Positions 1 through 15,946 of a stretch of 64,000 nt of DNA are shown here, piece after piece. The notes beneath the pieces were generated by a model. The model had not been told where the DNA came from. It made no database searches and saw nothing but the letters and a program-made list of their open reading frames with translations. Source of the stretch: Ecdyonurus torrentis (Eukaryota; Arthropoda; Insecta; Ephemeroptera; Heptageniidae). Position 1 is the stretch's first letter, and every line of letters starts with the position of its first letter. The stretch covers positions 6,520,020 through 6,584,019 of the forward strand of contig OX439133.1 of the NCBI GenBank assembly GCA_949318235.1, read 5' to 3'. A program made the translations under genes and the position numbers.

Positions 1-299
1 TATGAAGTAAACTTTTTAATTGCGATGTTTTACATTTCACTGCCATACAACATAATTTGAATCGCAGTATAATATCAGTTTTTCTCTATTATTTGATGGT
101 TATTTGTTGTCACGGATTCAGTTTTTTTTTTTTTTTTTTTTTTTTTTCTTGGTAACTTAATACATGTTATACAATTGACTTTTTAAAATACTTAAAAAAA
201 TAGGGTTCACCTTTTTTAATTTCACAAATATGAAACGTCTATGCGTATATTATTTTCTATAATAAAAAGCTACAAATGTGTCACAAGAGAGGCTTGAGC
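1..299. repeat. Dispersed repeat, left copy
   Basis: No gene. The first ~170 bases (tatgaagtaaa..., a 'gcagtataa' core, then 'gatggttattt') recur with substitutions at about 10880-11045, and a related version is seen at 2225-2360, 11935-12065 and 13090-13200. A poly(T) run lies at about 121-147. Confidence 0.6.
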
Positions 300-524
300 T
301 ATAGGGTGTTTGCATTCATGTAAAAGTTGACACCAAAATGAGCACTAATAACGGGCTGAATTAGGTTGTAAAGTATACGAGAAAAATAATATTAACAAAA
401 TTAAATAAATTTCCACATAATATATCCAAAACAACGTTTGTCCTCTATGTAGAGCAATGTTTTGCATTGCTTCAGTATGGCGTCAAAGCGCATTCAGTAT
501 GACGTCATGCGCCTACACCCTATA
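300..524 (+). mobile_element. MITE family A, copy 1
   Basis: Begins TATAGGGTGTTTGCATTCATG and ends GCCTACACCCTATA. The ends are inverted copies of one another, and the interior carries the family landmarks 'gtttgtcc', 'gagcaatgtt' and 'atgacgtcatgcgc'. It is shorter than the usual ~305 bp. No coding capacity, so presumably non-autonomous. Confidence 0.75.
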
Positions 525-574
525 GTTTACATCGTACTGTGCAGGTAACAATATAAGAGGTTTTCATTGTTGAG

Positions 575-2507
<1,933 letters not shown>

Positions 2508-2640
2508 TATAGGATGGATGAATTCATGTAAAAGTCAGTGCCATATATGAGCATTAAAGACAGGTCGAATAAGGTTTTCAAGTATGTGAGAAAAAATAGT
2601 AATAATAAAAACAAATTAAACAAAACAATAATTTTCAATT
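2508..2640 (+). mobile_element. MITE family A, truncated copy 2
   Basis: Left half only: 'tataggatggatgaattcatgtaaaagt...caggtcgaataaggttttcaagtatgtgag', after which similarity to the family fades. No right terminus was found. Confidence 0.5.
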
Positions 2641-3347
2641 ATATTTATTAATTATACATACATTTGCTGAGAATTAAATTTAATGGAAGTCAGGAAAACA
2701 ATATTAAAATAAAGAGCAAATTATAAATGGTAAAAAAGAGATGTTATACTTTATATAATCAGTGCTTAAGTGGTGTATTGAGATGGCTTGTATCTTTCAA
2801 AATTTAATCATAAAAAGTGCAAACTTTATACGTACTGTTAACATTTGACTTTCATCGATATATATTTTTTATTAATTATGATATTTAAATTTTTATACTT
2901 TATATTTCTTTATATATAATTTGTAATATGCACAGGTATATTATTTTAATTGTTGATTAGTTTCTTATTATTATTATTAAAATAAAAATACTTATAAGCA
3001 ATATTAAATCTGTACAGTAAATAAGTTGCTTGTTGAAAATACACAATAATTGTAAAATTGACGTGTAATGTTTATTTAATGGAGATATCATTCTTTTCAC
3101 ATGATGAAATGTAAATATGAGATGTTAGAGATATTATGTCGTGGAGGAATGTGAGAGTAGTAGAAATTATGATTGAAAATTTCGGGTTTACACAAAAGTG
3201 TGTAGGTCTAGAACTATACAAAGCTCTGAGAAACCTTCAGGCTAGCTTTGTGCCTTTAAGTATATGATATTGAAACCACTGCCGTTACATATTTTAACCA
3301 TTGAAGTGGTATACTCTTAATCAATTGATGCTTATCAAAATATCAAT

Positions 3348-3384
<37 letters not shown>

Positions 3385-3584
3385 ATTTCAACTGATTGGA
3401 ATAATTTCGGTAATATTATTGATTAAGAATCAATAATATTTTCAATAAATAATAAAGACCTCCAAACTTTTTTATTATGAATAATTTTGTTTTTTATTAT
3501 CGACTGTTAACAAGTTTAATCACCAACTTCAAATCAGAATATATCAATAATCAATATTCATATCTCATATCTGAACCAATAAGC
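2641..3584. other. AT-rich gene-free stretch
   Basis: No gene recognised. A poly(A) tract of about 30 bases lies at 3350-3379. Nothing else can be supported. Confidence 0.4.
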
Positions 3585-3704
3585 CTTGGCTTTGGTCTTG
3601 TCAGCATTATTGTTTATAACAAATGGATTTTATAAACTTTGCTGAGAAGTCAAATCAATAGATGTTAACAAACATTGGAAACATAATAAACAATTTAAAT
3701 GCAA

Positions 3705-3775
<71 letters not shown>
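3585..3775 (+). repeat. Interspersed repeat ending in (GA)n, copy 2
   Basis: Same 'ataagccttggc...ggtcttgtcagcatt...caaatcaatag' body as copy 1, running into a GA tract at 3707-3775. Confidence 0.7.
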
Positions 3776-3780
<5 letters not shown>

Positions 3781-4069
3781 TATAGATTATATAAATAACA
3801 AAAACAATGCTTAATCAGTAAAGCTACAAATTTGAAAACGTTTACAGTAGGTTAACATATTAATGTTTAAATTGTAATAACAAAAATCAGAAGATCAAAA
3901 TTATTTTATTTTACAATATGAAACAAGATTTAAACTTTGTTTAAAAAATATAATTGAATTTATACAATTATTATACAACTTTTTACTTTATATATAGTGA
4001 GAAATGTATCCATTATGGCGTCATTTATTGCTAAATATTTTCAAACTGACAAAATGTGTCATTTTTCCA

Positions 4070-4384
4070 ATAGGGTCAATGCATTCATGTTAAAGTTAAA
4101 GCCATGTTGGATAACTCAATAGCATTAGTGGCATGTGAAAAAAACTCATTTTGCCAGTTTAAAAATGCCAAGCAATATTTTTAAGAGCAAAGATGCTGTA
4201 AATATGTTGAATCAGTATCCGTATCTTAATTAAGTGAGAAAAATAACAATAACCAAAAATTAACTGATTTCCCAAAGAAAATTGGCTTAAATGAAGTTTG
4301 TCCTATGCTGAGCAATGTTATTCACTACTCCATTATCGCCTCCAAGCGCATTAAATATATGATGTTATGCGGATACACCCTATA
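4070..4384 (+). mobile_element. MITE family A, copy 3
   Basis: Starts 'aatagggtcaatgcattcatg' and ends 'atgcggatacaccctata'. The interior holds 'gttggataactcaatagc' and 'gtttgtcctatgctgagcaa', which match the best copies near 22.3, 26.7 and 29.2 kb. Confidence 0.75.
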
Positions 4385-4909
4385 CCGATTCATATTTTTG
4401 GTGCTCATATTACGATGTTATTTTACAAAAATGCAGCCAACCAAACTATTGTTTGGTCAAAACGCCAGCCTTATCCATATTCAATTCCAAGTCAAATTAA
4501 AACAATTAATAATTATTATTGTTAAAATATTTATGTTATTTTTATTGTATATTTTAAATTTATGCACCTACAAAAAAAAATGAAAAAAAAAAACTTTGTT
4601 CTAAAAATTGCATATAAAAACGTTTATCAAATTAAGTAAATATTTTATTTGTTATTATAAATTATTTTTTTAATTTAACATTATTTTAATAAAAATATTT
4701 TTATATATGTAATTACATACATTATAAGTTTAATTTATCAATAAACATCGTTACATAAACCTTCGGACAATCTAAAGTGTACTGATGTTATATGTATTTA
4801 CAGGTAATAAGCAGAATGAAATATTCGTAAGAAGCATTAAGTAAGGGGTTCATCAAAATGTCAATTTTTTTCTTTCCCTTATTTGATGGCTAATTTTATG
4901 ATCACGGGT

Positions 4910-5215
4910 TATAGGATGTATGCAATCATGTTAAATTCGATGTCATGTTGGATACTTAAAACATGGGCCGGGATAGCAAAATAATTCATTTTGACAGTTT
5001 CAACATATTAAAGCAAATATTTTTGATTGCATCGATGCGGTTAACAGGTTGAAGTAGTATCGCAAGTGTTTGAGAAAAATAATATTAAAAACAACAACCG
5101 ATTTTGCAAAGAAAATAGATAAATTCGTATTTTGTCCTATATTGAGCGATGCATATACTGTATTACTCCAGTATGGCGTCCAAGCGCATAAAATATGACA
5201 TCATATACATAAACT
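4910..5215 (+). mobile_element. MITE family A, copy 4
   Basis: Left end 'ttataggatgtatgcaatcatg'. The interior shows 'gtcctatattgagcgatgc' and 'ccagtatggcgtccaagcgc'. The right end is degraded (catatacataaac), so the boundary is approximate. Confidence 0.65.
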
Positions 5216-6349
5216 AAAGATGATTGATTTCAAGTGTGGTGAGTGTGGTTGCATTCAAATAGTTTTTATATGGTAAACAATCTAGTTTTCGGCATGTTTG
5301 CCGCAATTATCGAAAAGTATTGCTGCTGATTGATAATATCTTCCTGAAAGTTTAGAAATTGCTACTCATAACTAATTGCTTTTTTTTTTTTTTTTTAATT
5401 TTTTTTTTTTACTTTTCAAGCTCTTAAATGAGTGGAAGCAATGATATTTAAAAAACGAAAAAAAATGTCAACAACTAGTTAATTTACAATAAACCATTTA
5501 TATAAAAGTATGTAAATATGAATCTTAAAGTTTTAAGGTCAAGAAAAAGGTCTAGAAAGCCAACAACATGCACTCTTGTAGAAAGCCATTGATCTGCAGA
5601 TCTCAAAACTGGGTTCCATTTTAAAATATATCTAGATAAAAAAAGTAATATCTAAAAAATAATAATAATAATAATAAATAAAATAAAAAAAACTATTTTG
5701 GGTAAAATTTCAAAATTTTGAGTTTTACACGTTTTCTTACTAATTTTGGTCCGTAGAACACGAAACGGAAGTTAATGTTCAATTGACCACTTGCAATGAA
5801 CGCACTTTTTAAAATAATTTGAATAATTCTTAATGCATTGCATATGTAAAAATCGTTTTCACTTACTTGCTGCAACAATTAAAAACATTTTAATGCAAGT
5901 GGTCCATTTCGAGTCTTATTTGTGAAGTTAGTGAGAGCTGAAGTTGTTCAGTTTGAGATATCCTGCGAGGTAGGCACCTTGTCGTGCATTGCTGTACAAC
6001 AAGTGGTTTAACTTACAGGGGTTTAGGTGTCATTTTTATTAAGAATGTCAGAAATGTGACAAAATAGAGATTTAACTTGCAATAAAAGAGAAATATCCAA
6101 ATATCGTTAACAAAGCTAATTTTTTTTATCTTTAATAAATCTGCTAGATTTTACCATATAATAAAGAATGGATTTTACTAATGTAAATTAAATTAATTAT
6201 TTCCATAACTATCAAGTAGATTTCACAATAAACGTAAGATTCTGCGCAAATAGGCTTAAAAAGTACGTGGGTTAATGTCAACGTAACTTACGCAAAAATT
6301 ACTACTTAGTTACTTAACATAAATCAGCCGCCATATTTAATGACGTCAT
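5216..6349. other. Gene-free stretch with a degraded hairpin
   Basis: No gene. At about 5955-6010, 'tcctgcgaggtaggcaccttg' resembles the stem of a better-preserved hairpin at 55348-55410, so this is probably another copy of that small element. Confidence 0.4.
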
Positions 6350-6664
6350 TAAAGGCGTAGAACACCCTGAACAAAACAATTTGTCTAACATCCATAACAT
6401 ACCTAAATATCAATTATAATTTGGCCGAAGTCATTGTTTTCTAATTTATTTTCCATTCACAAAATGATAGTGGCGGGTTTATGACATCACAGCTCACCTC
6501 GTTCAAATGCATGGAAACAAGCAAACTGTGACGTCATAAACCCGCATCTGCCATTTTGTAAATGGAAAATAAATTAGAAATCAATGACTCCGGCCAAATA
6601 ACGTTGATATTTAGGTATGATAGGGTATAAGACAATTTTTTGTTCAAGGTGTTCTACGCCTTTA
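6350..6664. mobile_element. Foldback element family B, copy 1
   Basis: Almost completely palindromic. 'aaaggcgtagaacaccctg' at the left is the inverse of 'caaggtgttctacgccttt' at the right, and the arms continue through 'ttctaatttattttccatt' to a short centre near 6500-6525. No reading frame. A second full copy lies at 24973-25287 and a half copy at 16105-16245. Confidence 0.8.
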
Positions 6665-6834
6665 AATACATATGGAGGAAAGCAGGTTTGTTTTATCTTC
6701 AGAAATATATTTTAGATCTAGTTTAATATTACGTATTATGTAATGTAAAAAAATAGCAATTTTACGTACAAAATAAGAGGAACTTATTAAATATAATTAG
6801 AAAATCTCATTTTAATTAATAATTGAACTGCCAG

Positions 6835-7024
6835 GGTTCAGTAATACCATAACTACTTGGAGTAACTAATATAACTATTTTTTTATTCCATTTGTAGATT
6901 TTAATAACTATAACATAATAAAACATTGACGATTTAAGTTTCAATGTCAGTATGAACCAAATAACATAATAATATATCCGCTTCTATCTGATGGTCATTT
7001 TGGCTAAAACCGCTGTACCAATTC

Positions 7025-7070
<46 letters not shown>

Positions 7071-10000
7071 ATTAATCAATCAATTTGAATAAGAGATATT
7101 AGGCATACCCTAACTTGTTTTAGGATTAAGATTTTTTTTTTTTTTTTTTTTACATTATCACATCTAACACAGTATAAAATATTGAACTTATTGAGAGTAT
7201 GTTTCCTATAATGTATCAGAATATTTAGTTTTTATAATGTTTAGTATGTTTTATATGATACTTAACAATAATATTTCCTAATTTTAAATAATAATATTAA
7301 AAAAAAATTCAAAACTTCATATGGATTTTATTAAATTCTCACTTTTGTTTGATTTTAACGCCAGTTGTCCACTTCCGGTTTAAATTAGACTCTATGTGTT
7401 AATCTATTATCTTTGATTTGACGCAGCAGCTTTCAAGGTTTAATAACAAAATATTATTTTTTTATTAGTTTAGTTTATTAAAATTAAATTTTATTTTAAA
7501 GCAATTTAAAATAAAAAAATTAAGGAATTACATTAAGAGTAATATAATATTAAATTAATATAATAAATTTTACATTATTTTAATAAATATGTCAATAAAT
7601 ATAACTAATGCGCATTACAATCATAACATGATACTAATTAACCTGGTTTCCTGTATTACTATATACTCTGATGTGCAAGATATATTTAGAAGTAATAATC
7701 TGGTAATAATATTGAATTTTGAAAATATATGAAAGTTACTTGGAACTAATAAAAATACTTAAAATCTAAACTGTGGTAAAAAAAAAATAAAAAAAAAAAA
7801 AAAGGGACATTATAATATCGCGAATTTAAATATTAACACAAAGTAAAGAAGAAATGGTACTTAATAGTTTAGCTACTTCAAACATGTGGAAACACGATCA
7901 GTTATTCCACTTTAAGGTTGGGTGTTGCATTGATCCCATATGAATTTTCAATAATTTCTTATTAGAAAGATTTTAACAATATTATCTTCAATTTATATTC
8001 AGCATCTAGATTGAAATTAATAGAACTTATAAAAAAAATTCAACAGGTCCAAATCTTATAACTGGTACCCCTGGCAAAATATCTTGCCCCTGGGTAACCC
8101 TACGGATAGAGATCTCAATAATGAAACTGCTAGGGTACCGCAATGTTCACTACTTGGAGTAACTAAAATATAAATATTTCTTCCGTATGTAGATTATAAT
8201 AAACTAAACTAACATAATAACAATATCACAATTAGTTTAATATTATCTACATCTCAACGCCAAGGGGAACACGACTTCACCCGTTCCTTAAAAATAAATC
8301 AAATCAAATAAGTGATATTAAGCATACTTTAATTGTTTTAAGATTTTTTTTCTGATCACATTTTACACAGTATAAGAATTTATGAAATTTCTGATATTAA
8401 ATTTTGCAGATTTGATATTTAAAAACGTAGTATATTAAATATTTACCTGATTGGAAGTTTATTTTCTATGATGTATCATACTAATTAGTGTTATATAACG
8501 TTCATATTATTATCCTATATAATATATTTATATATTGTTATATTTCCTAATATATATATTTTTAAAAAAAAAATCAACACTTTATTGACATGGATTTCAA
8601 TAATTTCTGTCTCGATTATACATCCCGCCTTATTGTTCACTTTCAGTTTAAATTACAAGCTATACCCTATTGTATTGTCTTTTAATTTTATGCAGCAGCT
8701 TTGAAAGTTTAACTATTTTTTTTTTACTTTTTATAATAATAAAATAATATTTAGTATTTACAATTTTATATAAAACTAATAATAATATAATATTAAATTA
8801 TATATATTTTTTTTAATATTATTTTTATAAATTTGTTAATAAATTAAATTAATTCGTAATGATAAGCTCATATCCTGTGTGATACATAAGTTCATGTTTT
8901 CTCTGAAGTTAGCTGTAAAAACTGTGTAATATATGAAAGTGGATAGTACAAATTGTAAGATATTACTAAAATTTATAAATGCATAAAGTTATGAAATATA
9001 CGAAGAGCAACTATATGACATAATTTTAAAATTAAAAAAAAAGTTAAGATATATAGTTGGTGACCGACGATTATGTCGCGAATTATATTATGAACTCAAA
9101 GTAAATGAGAAATGGTTGTTAAAAGTTAAGCTACGTCAAACATGTGGAAACACGTTAAATATATAAGTTATTCCACTTTAGCAAACATAATAACATTAAC
9201 AAAGCTAGTTTAGAAATAAAACAAAATCAAAATAATTTTTTTCTCTCTTTTATTTGATGGTCATTTTGGAAAAACCGCTGCAAAAAAAAAAATAATAAAT
9301 AAAATAAAAGGACATAAGGCAAATCTAACTTGATTTAGGATTTATTTTTTTAAATTATTTTTTCATTCTTATTATATATTATCGCATCTTACACAGTTTA
9401 TTATTTTAACACACATTTTCATTGTTTAATTTTGCAAATTTGATGTAAAAAAGCAGTATAAAATATTTACCTATGATTGAAGATATGTTTTCTAGAATGT
9501 ATCAGAATATTTAGCGTTATATAATTTTTAATTTTGTTAAATGTGTTTTATCTGATAGTTATCAATTATATTTCCTAATATATATCATAGCTCTTTCTGC
9601 AAAGTCAGACTTCCGGCGCAACTTTTGTGTCGATATGTTCCTTTGTTATAACAGCTGATTATGACTTCGTTACCTGTTTACTACGTTTATACATATGGTC
9701 GATCATTGTTATTTCTTCGTTTAGAACTTTGAACTTGATAAGAATGAAAGAAACTCTACACAAAAAAATTCCATGCTCTTCATGTGACTCAATTTTTGTC
9801 AATTTTGTTAGCTCAAAAAACAAGATCAACCAATGAATGTGTCGTATTTTGTTGGTCAGCCAATCCCTGTTGTTGAGATTCACTTTACTTTACAGAACAA
9901 GCTATAATAAATAAAAAATGTCTTATGGATTTTATTAAATTCTTCCTTGTGTTTGATTTGAACGCCAGCCTCATTAGGAGCTAAACATAACGAAGTAAAT

Positions 10001-11700
10001 TTGTGAGCATTTTCCACTTACAGTTCAAATTTCAAGCAATGCTTTACTTTATAGTCTTTTTATTTGATGCATCAGCTTCCAAGGTTTATTGACCGATATT
10101 ATCATTTTTAATAGTATAAAATATTGAATTATAATTTTCTATTTAAGTAACTAAAATTAAGAATAAAAAAAATTATATTTTAAAATAATAATAAGCAATA
10201 TTATAAGAAATATATAATTGTATTTATATTATTTTAATAAATATGTCAATAAATTTAATTAATTTTACATTAAGTGGAGGTATATGGTAATACCAAAATA
10301 GATTTTACTCAATATATGCCGTGTATAGTATAAATAAATATACCAGATGACTCAAGGGAAGAAATATATTATTTAATAATTATATGATTACTAGAAATAT
10401 TGTAAGCATTAAGCATTATAATATGTAATATTAAATGCAATAAAAAAAAAGTTAAGAAGTGAGAAGGTGACCGACTATTATAACTCAACTAGTACTAGTC
10501 AGTCGCGAAACAAGATAATGACCGAAAGTAAAGGGAAATGTTACTTAAAAGTTTAGCTACTTTAAAAAACAAGATCTAATATTAAAGTTATTCCATTGTA
10601 AAGGTTCATATTAAGCAGATGTGGAAATTTAAATTTTAGACGAATTAGTTTTAAATTTAATAAATTTATATATATATTAATAAAAAACCGGAACATTCAT
10701 TAAATTTACTCGATTTCAAATGATTTTTTTTTTTTTTTTTTTTTTTGTCCATGGAAATAAAAATGTCCAAAAAATGGTTCTGAAAATATTGTTCCTGTTT
10801 TTAACGATTTCCGGACCAACTTGATCACACTGCGTTAAATAATATTTTCACTTTTTGAGGGTGTATATTACGTACTGAATTATGAAGAGTGAATTATGAA
10901 GTAAATTTTTTATTTGTGATGTTTTACATGTTACTGCCATAAAACATGATTTAAATCGCAGTATAACATTAATTGTTCTCTTTTATCTGATGGTTATTTT
11001 GTTCACGGTTTCATTTTTTTTTTATAATTTTATTATTATTATTATTTTTAACTCTTTAAATAACGTCAAAAAATAGGGGTAACTTTTTTAAAGTTCACAA
11101 ATATTAAACTTCTATGCTAACATTAATTTTGTGTAAAAGGTGCCTGCATTCATGTACACTCACAAGTTGACACTAAAATGAGCATTAAATGAGCGACTTG
11201 ATCCATCCAAGGCATAGCCATATAGGTCAGTTCACAAGTATTATTAATATTATTACATTACATTACGTGTAACGTAAAAAAAAATGTAGGAATAAAGTAT
11301 GAATTTTTTCTTTCTTTCTACACATATCATATTCATAATATAATTGCATTATTTTTATACTTGATCAAACAGCCAATTTAAAGTGGGATTATATAAAATA
11401 AAAATTATTTGTAATTTAACTTAAGTTTGATGCAGCATCTTTCAAGATTTATAATCAAACAATACAAATAATGTTATTTTATAGTATCTTAATTATAAAT
11501 TTAATTATTATAATAATTACTTTATAAAAAAGTATCCTTTATTTTAAATTCATACTTGTAAATTTAAAATTATAATAATAAAATATTTGTTGTTAATATT
11601 GTTTTATTAAATATATTAATAAATAAAATTAATTCACTCATGTACAGTGGTGTATTAGTATTAAATTTCAGTCTCTCGATTTGGACAACTATAAAGATAT
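6835..11700 (+). repeat. Tandem-like ~1.3 kb repeat block 1
   Basis: Landmarks recur in the same order. 'gcagctttcaaggttta'-type anchors lie near 7427, 8697, 10073 and 11433, giving spacings of about 1270, 1376 and 1360. 'tattttaataaatatgt'-type anchors lie near 7573, 8818, 10230 and 11605, and 'tatgttttctataatgtatcag'-type anchors near 7199, 8460 and 9488. The units are strongly diverged. The third carries an unrelated insertion at about 9590-9910. No gene is supported here. Confidence 0.65.
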
Positions 11701-11767
11701 TAAGATAACGGAATAGAAGTGAATCCTGAGTAAATAAATGAAAAATAATATATATTGAATTGTAAAG

Positions 11768-11892
11768 GAACAAGTTTAGTGTTTGAGGCCGACTATAAGC
11801 GATATCGGTGATTTCTGCTTCCTATTCGACTTACTACGCTTGCGGAAGCGGATGTGAGTGAAATTACTTATAGTCGGCTTCAAAACAGGTGT
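11768..11892. mobile_element. Short inverted-repeat element
   Basis: 'ttgaggccgactataagcga' at the left is roughly the inverse of 'acttatagtcggcttcaaaa' at the right, and the centre includes 'cttgcggaagcggatg'. Related half-elements occur at 16862-16975 and 31612-31735. A small MITE of unassigned family. Confidence 0.6.
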
Positions 11893-13228
11893 TCCATTAT
11901 CAAGTAACTAATTTTGAGTGTTTCTATTTAGTGAATTGTTATGAATTATGACTCTTTTTTTTAATGCAATGACATAAAACACAATGTTAATTTCAATCGC
12001 AGTATAAGAATAGGCATAATTTTTTCTCAGTCTTATGTAATGGCTATTTTGGTAACGGGTTCATCTTTTTTATTTTTTTCTTTATCATAGACAATGAAAC
12101 ATCAATTGATTTCAAAATAATAACTTGTGTAATTTTAATAATAGTTAAATTATAATAGTTGGCGTTGATTCTACTGTATAGGTACAATATACTCAGTACA
12201 GCAGTCACTATTTCTCAATCTGGAAGATTTAGATCTAATAGCGACCATGTTAGACGAGAAAACAAGCATAGAAGTTACAAAAAAGAATAGTCACGTCATA
12301 TATAGCTTACTGTTTGTAATAGTATAAGGCGTTTTCAATGTTTTATTTTAATTAACATTTGACATTTCTAAAAACATTATAGGAAAATGTTAACTTGCTT
12401 TAAAATACATACCACAACACTAACACTAATTACTGTATAACCATAACACTAATTACTGTATAATTATACATTATGTTTTAAAAAAAATATATTGTTCAAA
12501 AGTCAAAAGATATAATCGAGACTTTATATTAAAGATGTTATTAATCTCTGTTGTTTTGATTTTATTTCAAGCCTCATAGTCACTTTAAGTTAACAGTCCT
12601 GTTGTTATTGAAATTTAATAGCTAGTAATTTAGGTTTAACAATGACACTTATATTAATAATATCATTTTTGAGTTAAAATCATAATAATTGCTATTTTTT
12701 TATTTTATATAAAAAAAAAATTGTTTGTAAAATTAATAATTAAAAAAATATTCAATTTTTTAATTTTTTTAAGTTGTTATATGATTATAATAAAAATATT
12801 TATAGATGTAATTAAATAAATAATTTATTCAAAATATAAAGTGTAAAAACTAAATATACATCGTATTTTCTATCTCTCCAAATATTAAAGACTAATAATT
12901 AATAATACATTAAAATAAAAGATACAAATTATATTTGGAGCGATATTAATAGTATATGAAAAAACATCCGGTATTATAACAAATTATTTTTAGATAAAGG
13001 TTTCAGACCCAAATTTAAAATGTTAATAGATAAAATAGATTAATGTACTGAGATACAATAACAACAAACATTTTTGCTTATATGTTTTATTTATTTCCAT
13101 ATTACATTACTGACATTATAAGCATAATGTTAAATTCAATATTTAAGCAACTTTATTGTTTTCTCTCCCTCATCTGATTGTTATTTTGGGTACGCGTTCA
13201 GAAGATTTGTACAAAGAGATAATTGAAC
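11893..13228. other. Gene-free stretch of older repeats
   Basis: Contains second copies of the segments seen at 2225-2360 ('aatgttaatttcaatcgcag') and further AT-rich DNA. No reading frame or RNA gene is supported. Confidence 0.4.
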
Positions 13229-13555
13229 TATAGAGTGCGGTTTCATTCATGTAAAAGTTGACGTCATATGTGATGACTAAATAACATAGCCAGTTATAGG
13301 AAAATGACATTTTTTTACCACTTTAAAATTAATAAGCAATATTTTATAAAGCATTGATGCTGTTAAGAGAGTGAATTAGATTTTCAATTATGAGAGAAAA
13401 ATCATTGAATAATACCGAATAGAAAAAAAATAAGCTCTTACTTTCAAAAGAAAGTTTATCCGAAAACCACGTTTGTCCTATGTTGAGCAATGTTATTTTA
13501 TTACTACATAATGGCGTTGAAGTGCATTCAGTATGACGTCATGCGCATAGGTCAC
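13229..13555 (+). mobile_element. MITE family A, copy 5
   Basis: Left end 'tatagagtgcggtttcattc'; interior 'gtttgtcctatgttgagcaa'; right end 'atgacgtcatgcgcatagg'. The terminal CCCTATA is degraded. Confidence 0.65.
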
Positions 13556-13599
13556 ATTTTATTGTTTGTAACAATACAAGAAGTTTTCATTGTGAAGCT

Positions 13600-13910
<311 letters not shown>

Positions 13911-14017
13911 TACTTTATATTAATTTATTTTATACTTTATATATCTTATGTTTAAGTTGTTTTTATAAAATATAATTTTTTTTAGGTTCAATTTAATAAT
14001 TTTTTGTTTATATTTTG

Positions 14018-14896
14018 CAGGGGCGGATCCAGGAATTGTGTTTGGGGGGGGCGATCTCCTAGAAAATTAACAATGTAGGACCGGGGGGGGGGGTGGTAGC
14101 GCGCCGCAGGCGAAAAATTTTATTTGGCCACGCCCCTTTCTGGAAAATATTGCAAAATTAGTATGCCTTTGAAAAAATATTCTTGAATTGCAAAATTTTT
14201 GATTTGGTAGTTTTTTTTTTGTTTTTTTTATGTAAGCCAAAAAAAAAAAAAAAGTAAAAGTTGGACAAATGATTTCTGAAATATTTTCTATTTTCATCTC
14301 TTTGTAAAATTATTAATGTTATTTCACTGAAAAAAAAAAAAAAAAAAAAAACTTGAAAAAAAACTTGAAAAAAAAGAGCAAAATTTAAATAAATTATTAA
14401 TATTGTGTATTATTTTATTTTTATTAATTTATTTTTTATTATTATTTTTTTATACACCAATTTACTAAAAATTGTTTTGCAATTTTTCAAACTATTATCG
14501 ATATTGTAAAACATAAAACTTATATTTGGATGGAAAAATATTTTGAGATAAAAATTATAAAATTTACATTAATTTTTTTTTTTTTTTTTTTTTTAGTTCT
14601 TTTCGCGAGCAAACTATTTCGTGGATGTCCAAGTATTAACAGAACTATATCTCTGATATATTACCCTGATGACATGACAACTAGGGGATGTTAAAAAAAT
14701 TATTTTTTGTTATATTATACTGTATTTACTGTAGTCAGGATTCAAAAGCTTATCCAGCAATAAAAGTTGCGCCGAAGGCGCAAAAAATTTTTTTTTCGAC
14801 TAAATTTTTTTCAACTTTTGCTAATTTTTTTCCACCCACGTGGGCCGTTTGGGGGGGGCGGTCGCCCCCACCGCCCCCCCCCTGGATCCGCCCCTG
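14018..14896. mobile_element. Non-autonomous hAT-type element (879 bp)
   Basis: The termini CAGGGGCGGATCCAGG and CCTGGATCCGCCCCTG are perfect 16 bp inverted repeats. They are flanked by a perfect 8 bp duplication ATATTTTG at 14010-14017 and 14897-14904. An 8 bp duplication and a CAG-type terminus are hAT hallmarks. The subterminal G-runs and 'gcgccg...aggcg' segments are partly mirrored at the two ends. No transposase frame is present; short reading frames inside are incidental. Confidence 0.9.
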
Positions 14897-15079
14897 ATAT
14901 TTTGGGCTAAAAATAATTTTTAATTTTAATATTTTATAAAAATATGTTTATTAATATAAATATATTTCCGCATATTTGTTAAGGTTAAAAGTAACAATGT
15001 GCTAGTACCACTAATAATGTCTTGAAACAATTGAAATTAAAATATGTAATTAGTTTGCTTCACATCAAAATGGAGCTTA

Positions 15080-15511
15080 AGGCCGGCGCAGCCGTCAATC
15101 GGTCCCGGTGCGAAAAGAACCGATTGGAGAGCGATTGGCTCCGTCCGATAAGATAGCGCAGCCGTCATGTTATCGGAGCATTTTTACAAGTCCGATTGAG
15201 AATTCCCGAGCCAGCCCGAGTGAGCCCGAGCGCTAGCTTACCGGCACTGCGCATGCGCTTGATATGTGACGTCACACTGTTTCATTGGCTGTCGCTCGCT
15301 TTGCTGAATCGCACACATTCTATTGGAAGCGGTCGCGCGAGTTATCGCAAAAAGTTAGAAATTTTCTAACTTTGTCGGACTTATTCGCACGGGCCGACAG
15401 AGTTAAATTTGCGACTGCATGCACCGTTATCCAAAACTAACAGCCAATAGGAATTGAGCGATAGCTATCGCTCACTGTCGCTCCGAGACCGATTGACGGC
15501 TGCGCCGGCCT
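15080..15511. mobile_element. GC-rich MITE family C, first tandem copy
   Basis: 432 bp with perfect inverted ends of at least 25 bp beginning AGGCCGGCGCAGCCGTCAAT. The GC content stands out against the AT-rich surroundings. TTA flanks it at 15077-15079 and 15512-15514, a 3 bp target duplication compatible with PIF/Harbinger-type elements, though superfamily assignment is inference. No coding capacity. Confidence 0.85.
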
Positions 15512-15514
15512 TTA

Positions 15515-15946
15515 AGGCCGGCGCAGCCGTCAATCGGTCCCGGTGCGAAAAGAACCGATTGTAGAGCGATTGGCTCCGTCCGATAAGGTAGCGCAGCCGT
15601 CATGTTATCGGAGCATGTTTACAAGTCCGATTGAGAATTCCCGAGTCAGCCCGAGCGAGCCCGAGCGCTAGCTTACCGGCACTGCGCATGCGCTTGATAT
15701 GTGACGTTACATTGTTTCATTGGCTGTCGCTCGCTTTGCTTAATCGCACACATTCTATTGGATGCGGTCGCGCGAGTTATCGCAAAAAGTTAGAAAATTT
15801 CTAACTTTGTCGGACTTTTTCGCACGGGCCGACAGAGTTAAATTTGCGACTGCATGCACCGTTATCCAAAACTAACAGCCAATAGGAATCGAGCGATAGC
15901 TATCGCTCACTGTCGCTCCGAGACCGATTGACGGCTGCGCCGGCCT
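15515..15946. mobile_element. GC-rich MITE family C, second tandem copy
   Basis: A second 432 bp element in the same orientation, with the same inverted ends, separated from the first only by TTA (15512-15514) and followed by TTA at 15947-15949. The two copies differ by scattered substitutions, for example at the EcoRI-like gaattc neighbourhood and in 'gtgacgtcac' versus 'gtgacgttac'. Confidence 0.85.

Noticed and set aside
9627..9883. Opposing 69- and 74-codon frames
   Set aside because: Overlapping frames in an insertion within the 1.3 kb repeat; no splice, start or homology support.
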